Assembly (NCBI RefSeq): GCF_016587415.1
Contig: NZ_BNJI01000001.1
Span: forward strand, 5,185,501-5,249,500
Length of the DNA stretch: 64,000 bases
Reading direction: 5' to 3'
DNA from: Ktedonobacter sp. SOSP1-85
GTDB taxonomy: Bacteria; Chloroflexota; Ktedonobacteria; Ktedonobacterales; Ktedonobacteraceae
Positions 53,764 through 61,422 of this stretch are shown here, piece by piece. Numbering within the stretch: the stretch's first letter is position 1; every line of letters starts with the position of its first letter. Under the pieces are notes generated by a model, which was not told where the DNA came from, ran no database searches, and worked only from the letters and a program-made list of their open reading frames with translations. Position numbers and translations under genes: made by a program.

Positions 53764-54300
53764 TCACCTCGCCGTTTTTGTGTAGATGATTCGTAGGTGT
53801 TTGAGCGTACGGAAGAGGAGCATTCTGATGGCTCCCTCATTTTTTTCAAAGACCGCCGCGATCTGTTTCACGCTGAGTCCATGGGCAAAGTGCAGTTCCA
53901 ACATATCCTGTTGGATTTTGGGTAATGTCTTGAGCATGGCATCCAAATCAGCATATGTTTCTTGTCGTAATAAACGATTCTCCGGTGTCAGAGCCGTGTC
54001 TGCAAGAACGGCTTCGATTGTCTCTACATGGAGCGGTAGGCTAGCTTGCCGTTTGAGGCGGCGGAAGTAATCCGCCGCCTTATTGTGTGCAACTTTCCAC
54101 AGCCAGCGTTCTTGCTCTTCCTCGGAGATGACTCGAAAACGCTGATTTTCCAGAGCAGACAAAAAGACCTCGACAAGAAGATCTTCAGCGTCATTCCAGG
54201 AAGCGGTCTGCCGATAGAAATCGGCGAGAATGGCAGGCGCCTGCCGTTTATAGAGTAGTGCGCTTCTATCCTGCTCTATTACAGTGAATCCTTTCTTCAT
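53764..54300 (-). CDS. ECF-type RNA polymerase sigma factor
   Basis: A 178-residue sigma factor with region 2 (LADFYRQTASWNDAEDLLVEVFLSAL then WLWKVAHNKAADYFRRLKRQ, residues about 25-85) and region 4 (LPKIQQDMLELHFAHGLSVKQIAAVF then NEGAIRMLLFRTLKHLR, about 122-172). It heads a leftward unit with the CHAP-like membrane protein and probably the CHAP hydrolase, so it may govern a cell-wall stress response. ATG 54300; upstream AAAGGTAGGGAAACA may serve as its ribosome-binding site. Confidence 0.88.
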   Translation of the reverse strand: MKKGFTVIEQDRSALLYKRQAPAILADFYRQTASWNDAEDLLVEVFLSALENQRFRVISEEEQERWLWKVAHNKAADYFRRLKRQASLPLHVETIEAVLADTALTPENRLLRQETYADLDAMLKTLPKIQQDMLELHFAHGLSVKQIAAVFEKNEGAIRMLLFRTLKHLRIIYTKTAR

Positions 54301-54796
54301 TGTTTCCCTACCTTTTGAGATCTCTCCTTTCTATCGCAAAAAACGGGAAATTATAACATTCGAAAAATACGCTTTTTCTCCCTAAGGCGTAAAAGATCAA
54401 GTGCCAAAACTCACCGTTATGAGATCTTGTATGGTGGTATAGATATATTGACCTTATGCTTAGAAGCATGGTATGCTTTCCCTAGAGATTATTTTGCATG
54501 ATGTGAGCGAAACGCCAGGTGAACAAGTACGCATGAAGCGGAAAGGCCTCCAGGCAGGAGCTTGCTAACAGAAAATGCCGCGTTTGCTAGATATTTCAAG
54601 GAGGAAATATGTCTGTTCCTTTCCCAAAAATTCCCCTTTGTTTCCGTTCCCCTCTTTCTTTTTGCCGGTGACACCTTCCCAGTCCCTCAAGACGCGGGAC
54701 TTCCAGGTTTTATTTCTCGCCTTTCATGGAGGAAAGTACGATGAGAGTTTCCCACTACCTCTGGGGTCCAATTCCACGATATGGTCACCGTCTCGC
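54301..54796. other. Region between the sigma operon and the IS element
   Basis: Holds the promoter side of the sigma operon. TGGAGGAAAGTACG-ATG near 54741 resembles a start site, and the following codons run into the IS end; no clear protein can be assigned. Other frames here have unlikely composition. Confidence 0.35.
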
Positions 54797-54880
54797 TAGT
54801 AGTCAGTCCACTTTGAATTTTGGGGAAGGATAGAGATCATGCATCTGAGCGCGCGCATCAGCACAGGTAAAGCGCCAATG

Positions 54881-55501
54881 TCAGATCCATTGGCGCGTAT
54901 TGCGCTCAGTAGCCAAGGTCACGATGTGTTGCCACAAATGATCGAAGCTTGTGACGCGCTTGGACAGACAGCCTCGCTCAAAAATGCTGATCTCGATCTC
55001 TGCCATATTGAGCCAACTCCCATGTTTGGGCGTGTGATGCACCTCCAGTCGTTGCCAGATGCGTTGCGCTTCCTCGGGAGGAAACGCTTCGTAGAGACTG
55101 GCCGCCGTATGGGTGTTGAGGTTGTCCATGACCAGGCGAATGACGCGAGCATCAGGATAAACCTCATCAACCAGCCAGCGGATGGTCTGCGCAAAATCCA
55201 GTCTGGTGCGTCGCTCAGTCATCTCAACACAACGGCGTCCAGCCAGAGGTTCAACGAACACAAACAGATTGGCGGTCCCCAACCGTTCGTACTCATAATC
55301 CGACCGCTGGGCAGATCCCGGTTTCACTGGCAGGGGCTCACGGACCTCTCCATGCACCACCAGCGGTTTTTCGTCAAAACAGATCAAAGGCGCGTCTGGA
55401 TCATAGGGCTGGGCGTACAAATCCAGCACGTCTTCCATCGCCGCCACAAAGGGAGCATCGACGTTGGGAATGCACCAGTGTTCGTGCTGCCACGGTTTCA
55501 A
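54881..55501 (-). CDS. IS630 transposase, DDE domain (second frame)
   Basis: Catalytic part of the transposase, 206 residues. The DDE residues are visible: Asp in LICFDEKPLVVHGE, Asp in RLVMDNLNTHT, and Glu in NMAEIEISIFERG. It has no good start of its own (TTG at 55501 overlapping the stop of the first frame), so it is probably made as a fusion with the upstream frame by a -1 shift on a run of seven A (minus strand, 55506-55512). Fused product would read LLKKNTLKPWQHEHW at the junction. Confidence 0.85.
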   Translation of the reverse strand: MKPWQHEHWCIPNVDAPFVAAMEDVLDLYAQPYDPDAPLICFDEKPLVVHGEVREPLPVKPGSAQRSDYEYERLGTANLFVFVEPLAGRRCVEMTERRTRLDFAQTIRWLVDEVYPDARVIRLVMDNLNTHTAASLYEAFPPEEAQRIWQRLEVHHTPKHGSWLNMAEIEISIFERGCLSKRVTSFDHLWQHIVTLATERNTRQWI

Positions 55502-55926
55502 CGTGTTTTTTTGAGTAACTGGCGCACGGTTTCTGGCGAGATCCCCCGAACATATCCCAACTCGACCGCCTGGCCTGCCAGCATGCGCACCGTCCAGTGG
55601 TCATGTCCATCAGGAACCTTGCTACACGCAATGGCAATGAGATGGGCAGCTTGCTCATCCGTCAGTGCCTGGTGTCGGCGCTCTTGCCGTTTGTCGGTCA
55701 GCACTGCCTCGACGCCTCCCGCGCGAAAGCGCTGGCGAATGTTGCGGATCGTCTGCTCCGAGATGTCGAGAGCCTGGGCGATTTCGGCATCTATCCAGCC
55801 TGCATCGCTTTTCAGCAGCACTCTCGCCCGTGTGAGGGTTCGCGCATTGGCTTTTCCACGTCGCACAAACACCTGCACGTGGTCTCGTTCATCTTCGCTG
55901 AGGTGCATCGGAGCTGGTCGTCCCAT
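55498..55926 (-). CDS. IS630 transposase, helix-turn-helix part (first frame)
   Basis: 142 residues beginning MGRPAPMHLSEDERDHV. It is the DNA-binding part: two helix-turn-helix units (IAQALDISEQTIRNIRQRF and the second near GISPETVRQLL), with the linker segment LTDKRQERRHQALTDEQAAHL. It ends four bases into the second frame. Intact in its own frame, and the A run before its stop is a plausible slippage site, as in other IS630-like elements. Confidence 0.85.
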   Translation of the reverse strand: MGRPAPMHLSEDERDHVQVFVRRGKANARTLTRARVLLKSDAGWIDAEIAQALDISEQTIRNIRQRFRAGGVEAVLTDKRQERRHQALTDEQAAHLIAIACSKVPDGHDHWTVRMLAGQAVELGYVRGISPETVRQLLKKTR

Positions 55927-55984
55927 GAGATGTTCTCCTGTTTTTCCTCAGCATACCATAAATTTCAAACTAGACTGACTACTA

Positions 55985-56077
55985 GGTGGAACTGGCACTA
56001 TTACTCATATTATCAACACAACTGGCGGTCCATCGAACTCCAGCACCAATGTTGCTGATCAGGTCAGCTACCCCTAA
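55985..56077 (+). pseudogene. Short coding remnant next to the IS
   Basis: Directly after the IS right end a frame reads GGTGTITHIINTTGGPSNSS and ends SYP-stop at 56077. Its Gly/Thr/Ser/Asn-rich make-up resembles the end of a secreted protein. Joining it across the IS to the left flank gives ...FHDMVTVSL-GGTG in frame for about 20 codons, then a stop. It is thus probably the end of a gene that was already damaged or was interrupted by the IS. Confidence 0.4.
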
Positions 56078-56236
56078 GCTAGTTCGCATCGGTTCAACAG
56101 TCCTTATCCGGGGTGATACCACCCCGGATAGCGAATGGGGACGCCACTCAGCTGGAGATTGCAGGGCCTCTTTTCGCTTCATTTTACGAACGTTTTGTTT
56201 AATGTATGTGAATCCCCTGTTTTTGAGGAGGAGAGA

Positions 56237-57355
56237 ATGCCACACAAAAAGCTCGTAGCTCATGTACTAGGCATCTGTACGGCACTGTTTCTGCTCTTTA
56301 TCCACGTTCCTCTTAGTAAAGCCTCATCCCATGTAGGAGCTGCCACTTCTACCCCGATCTCGGTCTATGGTGCCTGGCAGTGTAGTAACGATGGATGCCT
56401 CTGGGGAACGGTACGTAGTGTGACTGAGTTCGATAGCAAAAATCATTGGCTTATTGATCGAGGAGACGGTGTTCCCTCTGTAAATCTGGTGGTTTTGAGT
56501 TTCGTTCAACCGCTCAAATTGCTCAATAAGACCACAGATACGCAAACAACGCAGGGTCTTCCCATTGGGATGACAGCGGATATCGTGAACTATTTCAAGA
56601 GTCATAATATCCGTGTCATGCTCTCCATCGGCGGGATTACCTATGTCAATGCCTGGAATCAGGCACTTACTACCAATCCCACCCAGTTAGGGCTTAACGC
56701 GGCAGCGGTCGCTCAACAATTGGGAGTGGGCATCGAGATTGACTATGAGGAGTCAAGCTCACCCAATTTGACGGGGATGCAAGCGTTCATTGATGCCTAT
56801 CGTTCTGTAGAGCCCTACGATGCGATGGGGAGCAATCCCGCGGCGCGCTTGACTATTGATCTGGCTGCTGGCGATCGGTGGCTGATAGGCTTGACGACGA
56901 AGGCGACCACTTCCTGGCTTACAACTTCGACTCCTGTACTCGATTATGCCAATGCCATGGTGCCGAGCAGACAACCAAGCAGTGCAAGCAGCGCTGAGGG
57001 GAACTGGCAAGAACATATTGATGGGAAGCCCCAGTATAGCCCCCCGATTCCCCCACTTGCTCCAGCCAAGTTCACCGGAGGTCTCTATATTACCAGTGCC
57101 AACGGGGCTGTTCAGCCGGAATGCTACCATTTCAGTGGATCGCTCATAGATACCACTGGCAGCTATGTGCATTCGGTGGCTCCTAACGGAGCAGGGACCA
57201 CGAGTGGGATGCTGGGCTATATGTTCTGGGCCGCCGAGTGTCCTTCAGCGCGGGGTGCCTGTACGACCCCTCCAAATAGCTGCGAAGGAGGAGTAGGTGT
57301 AGGGGGTCAGACCTATACCATTCCTGTCCCCATGTCTCAACTTCGGCAGGGATGA
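56237..57355 (+). CDS. Secreted GH18 chitinase-like protein
   Basis: A 372-residue protein with a Sec signal peptide (MPHKKLVAHVLGICTALFLL, cleavage probably after LSKAS). The body resembles glycoside hydrolase family 18: VNLVVLSFVQP, the substrate-strand NIRVMLSIGGITY, and GVGIEIDYEESS at about 163-173, where Glu171 matches the catalytic acid of DGxDxDxE. The first two Asp of that motif are replaced (Val and Glu), so activity is likely but not assured. Start 56237 has GAGGAGGAG upstream; a longer frame from 56135 lacks one. Four or more Cys in the C-terminal part may form disulfides. Followed by a terminator. Confidence 0.75.
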   Translation: MPHKKLVAHVLGICTALFLLFIHVPLSKASSHVGAATSTPISVYGAWQCSNDGCLWGTVRSVTEFDSKNHWLIDRGDGVPSVNLVVLSFVQPLKLLNKTTDTQTTQGLPIGMTADIVNYFKSHNIRVMLSIGGITYVNAWNQALTTNPTQLGLNAAAVAQQLGVGIEIDYEESSSPNLTGMQAFIDAYRSVEPYDAMGSNPAARLTIDLAAGDRWLIGLTTKATTSWLTTSTPVLDYANAMVPSRQPSSASSAEGNWQEHIDGKPQYSPPIPPLAPAKFTGGLYITSANGAVQPECYHFSGSLIDTTGSYVHSVAPNGAGTTSGMLGYMFWAAECPSARGACTTPPNSCEGGVGVGGQTYTIPVPMSQLRQG

Positions 57356-57377
57356 GGAAACCAGCTCAGGAAAGATG

Positions 57378-57423
57378 AGCTTGACCCCTTTTCAGTGAGT
57401 ATTCACTGAAAAGGGGCCAAGCT
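57378..57423 (+). terminator. 21-bp hairpin followed by T-run
   Basis: Arms 57378-57398 and 57403-57423 pair with one mismatch around GTAT, followed by TAATTTTTTG. It is a strong terminator for the GH18 gene. Confidence 0.85.
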
Positions 57424-57471
57424 TAATTTTTTGACGGACGAGGCTGATAGCTGATATAGTGAAAGCTCTCA

Positions 57472-57726
57472 ATGCAGGACGAGAGGGAGAAGATAGGCGT
57501 AGATATAGACATTGCGCGACAACGATTGGTGAGTCAGCGGATTGACGGTGAGGGTTGCCAGGTGCCAGAACCCGAATCGGTCGCGCGTGCTACGCTGGCA
57601 AGCGTTGCTGGCCGCCTGGGAAAAGTCGAGGATATTGTACCCTTGATCGAATTTCTCGCCTCGCCAGCGTCTCAGTGGATTACAGCGCAAACACTCTTTA
57701 TTAACGGTGGCTACCTGGCCAGATAA
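57472..57726 (+). pseudogene. C-terminal remnant of a short-chain dehydrogenase
   Basis: The last about 40 of 84 residues, GRLGKVEDIVPLIEFLASPA followed by SQWITAQTLFINGGYLAR, are the conserved end of SDR-family enzymes (usual GRxGxPEDIAxxVxFLAS...ITGQxLxVDGG). The Rossmann nucleotide site, Asn-Ser-Tyr-Lys catalytic residues and about 170 residues are missing, and the upstream part does not match. So this is a truncated, non-functional copy. It lies between the GH18 gene and the lantibiotic locus. Confidence 0.7.
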
Positions 57727-57763
57727 ATTGAAAAGCCTTGGAGAAAGCACAGTCCCAAAGTTG

Positions 57764-57789
57764 TATGGTCCATGCTTGCATGGACCATA
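57764..57789. repeat. 12-bp palindrome, third copy of a GTCCATGC family
   Basis: TATGGTCCATGC at 57764-57775 pairs with 57778-57789 around TT. Its core GTCCATGC-NN-GCATGGAC also forms both arms of the repeat at 19986-20061. Confidence 0.7.
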
Positions 57790-57798
57790 TGCATTAAG

Positions 57799-58020
57799 TT
57801 AAGGGTGATTGCTCAATTCCCACGTCCATGCAGGTGCGAAAGGAAGTGCTTCTATATCTGGTTCGATCATCAGGGTGGTGGTAAGTACTCGATGGTTACT
57901 GAAGTGCAATGGTCCTGATAGCGAAACCGGTAATTCTACCGGCTTTGCCTCCTCCTGGCTGGCTATATCCCCAGTTTCATGAACCAGTAATTCTACAGGC
58001 GGAATTTGCCGTTTTTTGCG
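57799..58020 (-). pseudogene. Open, start-less reading frame, probable gene remnant
   Basis: A 73-codon minus-strand frame free of stops, with a protein-like composition: PVELLVHETGDIASQEEAKP, VELPVSLSGPLHFSNHRVLT, TTLMIEPDIEALPFAPAWTW, ending LSNHP. PVELLV and PVELPV begin similar units, suggesting a duplication. It has no start codon apart from an internal ATG and a stop directly upstream, so it is probably the tail of a deleted gene. I do not recognise the family. It lies just in front of the lanT gene. Confidence 0.4.
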
Positions 58021-58077
58021 TTAGACTTTGAAGGTACTCGAGAGCGAACGAAAGAGCAAAAGAGGGAATGCAGTACC

Positions 58078-60351
58078 ATGTCAGAGGAGAAACGCGGCAT
58101 CTTTCGCCGGGCAGCCTTGGAGCATTATACGCGAAGAAGGGAGAAAGATATTCTCCTTCGCGTTGCCTCGCCACCCGCGATTCTGTTTAAGTTTCGGCGG
58201 CGCGTACCGGTACGTATGCAGATGGGAATGGTAGAGTGTGGTGCCGCCTGCCTGGCTATGATTCTCAGCTATTATGGACGCGTAACCACTGTCGCGGAGG
58301 TCGTGGAGCGTTGTGGTCCGGGCCGAGATGGCCTCTCTGCCTCTGCTATTGTAAGTGTGGCCCGTTCCTATGGCCTGCGTGTACGTGCAGTCAGCGTTTC
58401 TGAGCAAGAGGTTCGTTTTCTGCCCTTGCCAGCCATTATTCATTGGAACTTTAATCATTTCCTGGTTGTTGAGCGCTGGTCGGCTACCACCCTGGATGTA
58501 GTCGATCCCTCTTGCGGGCGAACCCGTGTCTCCACGAAGGAGTTTCAACAGAGCTTTACGGGGATCGCCATCCTGCTAGAACCAGGGTCCGATTTTTCCC
58601 GTCAGGGCTCTGATGTGAGCGTAAGGTTGCGCGCCTATGCCAGAAAATATGTACAACAATCACCTGTAGCACTTCTCCAGATTATCGTGGCCTCGTTGCT
58701 GCTTCAACTCTTTGGCCTGGCGATTCCCGTGCTGACCAAGGTCGTGATCGACCAGGTTATCCCTCATACGTTGCGAGACCTTCTGGTGTTGCTGGGTATT
58801 GGCATGGGGATTCTGTTGCTCGCGCAACTGGCGACGACGTTCCTGCGTGGCTCGGTTTTGCTCTACTTGCAGACACGCATTGACAGGCATATGATGCTTG
58901 ACTTCTTTGAGCATCTCCTGGCGTTGCCGCAGCGCTTCTTCCAGCAACGGTCCAGCGGTGATATTCTCGCGCGCATGAATAGCAACCTGGTTATTCGCGA
59001 GACGATTAGTAACCAGCTCATCTCAACGGTACTCGATGGCAGTTTTGCCATTGTCTATTTCATCATCTTGTTATCTCAATCTCCAGGTTTCGGTCTTCTG
59101 GTGTTGGGCATTGGCGCGCTCCAGTTTCTGCTCTTACTGGCGACAAACCGTCAGGTACGCGGCCACTCGCATCGTGAGTTGATGGCTCAGGGGAAGGCGG
59201 AGGGCTATATGGCAGAGGTGCTGGTTGGCATACAGACGCTCAAGTCTATGGGCGCAGAGCAGCAGGCACTTGAGCGCTGGTCCAATCTCTTCTATGAGCA
59301 GATGAATATATCGGTGCGGCGTAACATGCTTTCAACGATCATTAATGCGATCCTGACCACGGTACGCGTCTTCGCGCCTGTTGCCTTGCTCTGGTTTGGA
59401 ACCTGGCAGGTGCTTGCTGGTACGCTGCAGGTCGGCACCATGCTGGCCTTGAATGCTCTAAGTACCGCCTGCCTCATTCCCTTTGTCACCCTGGTGACGA
59501 ATGGGCAGAGCCTGCAACTTATTCACTCGCACCTGGAGCGCATCGCCGATGTAATGGAGACCGCGCCAGAACAGGAGGGGCATACGGTGGCACTTCCCCC
59601 GCGTTTGACGGGCAGTGTGCACCTCGAAGATGTCTGTTTTCGCTATGATACGCACGCGCCGCAGGTGTTACATCATATCAATGTGACCATTAGGGCTGGC
59701 CAGAAAGTGGCCATTGTGGGGCGTACAGGATCGGGCAAGAGCACGCTGGGAAACCTGCTCCTGGGTCTGTATCTGCCGACGCAAGGGGAGATTCTCTTCG
59801 ACAACAGGCCGTTACATACGCTGAACTACCAGGCGGTACGCTCCCAATTTGGGGGTGTGATCCAGTCGTCAAACCTCTTTAGTGGCTCGATACGGGATAA
59901 CATTACCTTGAACAGGCCAGGGATTGATTATGACGCAGTCGTCAGGGTCGCGCGCCTGGCAGCCATCCACGAGGATATTGTACGCATGCCCATGGGCTAT
60001 GAGACCTATGTAGCTGAGGCGGGCAACGCCCTCTCGGGCGGCCAGCGCCAGCGGATAGCGCTTGCGCGCGCCCTCCTGAATTCACCAGCGCTGCTCCTGC
60101 TTGATGAAGCCACGAGCGCCCTGGATGTCGCGACCGAGCATCTCATCGAGCAAAACCTGCGCGATCTGGCTTGCACACAAATTATTATCGCCCATCGCCT
60201 CAGCACCATTCGCAATGCTGATCTGATCCTGGTTCTTGAACAGGGGAGCGTGGTTGAGCAGGGAACCCATGAGGCACTGCTCCAGCAGGGTGGTTACTAT
60301 GCGCAATTAATTGAGCACCAACTGGCTCATGGAGCACTGAGAAACGAGTAA
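58078..60351 (+). CDS. lanT: Lanthipeptide peptidase-containing ABC transporter (LanT)
   Basis: Bifunctional exporter, 757 residues from ATG 58078. The N-terminal C39 peptidase (about 40-180) has Cys54 in VECGAACLAMIL, His127 in WNFNHFLVVE and Asp143 in DVVDPSCGRT; it should cut precursor leaders after a double glycine. Six membrane helices follow (about 200-470), then an ATPase with Walker A GRTGSGKST, Q-loop GGVIQSSNLFSG, signature LSGGQRQRIALARALL and Walker B LLLLDEATSALD. The upstream frame to 58006 has no good start. It precedes three precursor genes whose leaders end in VGG or IGG, so its substrates are plain. All catalytic residues look intact. Confidence 0.93.
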   Translation: MSEEKRGIFRRAALEHYTRRREKDILLRVASPPAILFKFRRRVPVRMQMGMVECGAACLAMILSYYGRVTTVAEVVERCGPGRDGLSASAIVSVARSYGLRVRAVSVSEQEVRFLPLPAIIHWNFNHFLVVERWSATTLDVVDPSCGRTRVSTKEFQQSFTGIAILLEPGSDFSRQGSDVSVRLRAYARKYVQQSPVALLQIIVASLLLQLFGLAIPVLTKVVIDQVIPHTLRDLLVLLGIGMGILLLAQLATTFLRGSVLLYLQTRIDRHMMLDFFEHLLALPQRFFQQRSSGDILARMNSNLVIRETISNQLISTVLDGSFAIVYFIILLSQSPGFGLLVLGIGALQFLLLLATNRQVRGHSHRELMAQGKAEGYMAEVLVGIQTLKSMGAEQQALERWSNLFYEQMNISVRRNMLSTIINAILTTVRVFAPVALLWFGTWQVLAGTLQVGTMLALNALSTACLIPFVTLVTNGQSLQLIHSHLERIADVMETAPEQEGHTVALPPRLTGSVHLEDVCFRYDTHAPQVLHHINVTIRAGQKVAIVGRTGSGKSTLGNLLLGLYLPTQGEILFDNRPLHTLNYQAVRSQFGGVIQSSNLFSGSIRDNITLNRPGIDYDAVVRVARLAAIHEDIVRMPMGYETYVAEAGNALSGGQRQRIALARALLNSPALLLLDEATSALDVATEHLIEQNLRDLACTQIIIAHRLSTIRNADLILVLEQGSVVEQGTHEALLQQGGYYAQLIEHQLAHGALRNE

Positions 60352-60551
60352 CTCCGGGCATTCCGGTGTGAATGGAAACGCGTTCTGTGACACCGTCTCT
60401 CGCTTAAGCACCTTTTTAAGCAACTATGATGACGGGTTGTGCGTAAGACATTCTGCCGTTGCCATAGATTGGTATCGCATCTATAAATATGCCGCAGAAG
60501 AGTGGTAGAAACTGTGCGAACCTCAAAACACGCGGAGAAAGGAGGTGAAAA

Positions 60552-60746
60552 ATGAGCATTGAAGAGATCATCAAGGCCTGGAAGTCTGAAGAGCAGGCTC
60601 TTGAAGTAAGCGTTCCAGCGAACCCGGTAGGCCAGGAGCTGTCAGAAGAAGAGTTACAGGAGGTGGTTGGCGGCGAGCGCTGTACCATCACCTGTGAGGA
60701 AATATCGCTCCAGTGTAATCCAACCTGCTATACCTCCTACGCCTGA
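60552..60746 (+). CDS. lanA1: Class II lanthipeptide precursor 1
   Basis: 64 residues. Leader 1-41 starts MSIEEIIKAWKSEEQALE and has NPVGQELSEEELQEVVGG, the pattern of mersacidin/lichenicidin-type precursors, with cleavage after Gly41. The 23-residue core has Cys at 3, 7, 14 and 18 and Thr/Ser at 4, 6, 11, 17, 20 and 21 (core starts ERCTITC). AAAGGAGGTGA 4 bases upstream of the ATG is close to a perfect ribosome-binding site. It is the first of three tandem copies. Whether its Ser/Thr are dehydrated depends on the unusual LanM below. Confidence 0.92.
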   Translation: MSIEEIIKAWKSEEQALEVSVPANPVGQELSEEELQEVVGGERCTITCEEISLQCNPTCYTSYA

Positions 60747-60814
60747 GCCTGTTACTTGCCCAGGTGTGCCATATTCGAAGTCGAAGACAAAGAGCATAGA
60801 AAGGAAGAATCATC

Positions 60815-61009
60815 ATGAGCATTGAAGAGATCATCAAAGCCTGGAAGTCTGAAGAGCAGGCTCTTGAGGCAAGCGTTCCAGCGAACCCGGTAGGCCAGGA
60901 GCTCACGGAAGAGGAACTCCTGGAGACTGTGGGCGGGATGATGTGTACGATGACCTGCCTTGACACTTCACTGGACTGCCGCCCAGGCCCTTCCAAGATC
61001 CAGCCTTAA
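60815..61009 (+). CDS. lanA2: Class II lanthipeptide precursor 2
   Basis: 64 residues; leader nearly identical to precursor 1 (NPVGQELTEEELLETVGG), cut after Gly41. The core starts MMCTMTCLDTSLDC and has Cys at 3, 7 and 14 only: the fourth Cys is replaced in a Pro-rich end (RPGPSKIQP). So it can form at most a partly different ring pattern. AAAGGAAG ribosome-binding site. It follows precursor 1 by 68 bases. Confidence 0.92.
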   Translation: MSIEEIIKAWKSEEQALEASVPANPVGQELTEEELLETVGGMMCTMTCLDTSLDCRPGPSKIQP

Positions 61010-61073
61010 GATGTAGAGCACACTCCAGTAAAGCAAAATTAAAGCAGAATAAAGCAGAAAGGAAATAACCGCT

Positions 61074-61268
61074 ATGAGTATTGAAGAGATCGTTAAAGCC
61101 TGGAAGTCCGAGGAGACCGCATTAGAGGCTCATATTCCGGCGAACTCGGTGGGCCAGGAACTCACGGAAGAGGAGTTGCAGGAAGTGATCGGCGGACTGC
61201 GTTGTACTGTGACCTGTGAGGAAACTTCATTGGTTTGTAACCCCACCTGTAGGCTCTCTGCCATTTAG
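61074..61268 (+). CDS. lanA3: Class II lanthipeptide precursor 3
   Basis: 64 residues; leader with IVKAWKSEETALE and NSVGQELTEEELQEVIGG, cut after Gly41. The core starts LRCTVTCEETSLVC and keeps Cys 3, 7, 14 and 18 as in precursor 1 (NPTC), with a different tail (RLSAI). Core positions C3 T4 T6 C7 S11 L12 C14 P16 are the same in all three peptides. AAAGGAAAT precedes the ATG. The lanM gene follows 154 bases later. Confidence 0.92.
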   Translation: MSIEEIVKAWKSEETALEAHIPANSVGQELTEEELQEVIGGLRCTVTCEETSLVCNPTCRLSAI

Positions 61269-61422
61269 TAATCTCACAATCTGTCACCTTTTCTTCACTA
61301 GCTCTGCCTGCGAGGAAGGGGCCGTTGGATACTATGCTGGCGGCTTCTTCCTCCAGGCGGCTTCAGCCTATTGTCCGTATTGTGCTAAATCCCTTTGTAG
61401 AAGAAAGGATGGGCCATTATCA

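Larger units (their letters stand above)
54797..55984. mobile_element. IS630-family insertion sequence, complete
   Basis: Inverted ends are GTAGTCAGTCCACTTTGAAT (from 54799) and, on the other strand from 55982, GTAGTCAGTCTAGTTTGAAA. Each end is flanked by TA (54797-54798 and 55983-55984), the usual IS630/Tc1 target duplication. Total length is about 1.19 kb. It carries two overlapping transposase frames on the minus strand. Confidence 0.85.

Noticed and set aside
54839..55978. 379-codon plus-strand frame over the IS element
   Set aside because: It is the mirror of the IS630 transposase genes; the minus-strand products carry DDE motifs and helix-turn-helix units, so this frame is a shadow.
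61269..61422. Possible fourth precursor or upstream extension of lanM
   Set aside because: The lanM frame is open back to the third precursor, but there is no start codon and no leader motif; the Cys-containing stretch is probably chance.
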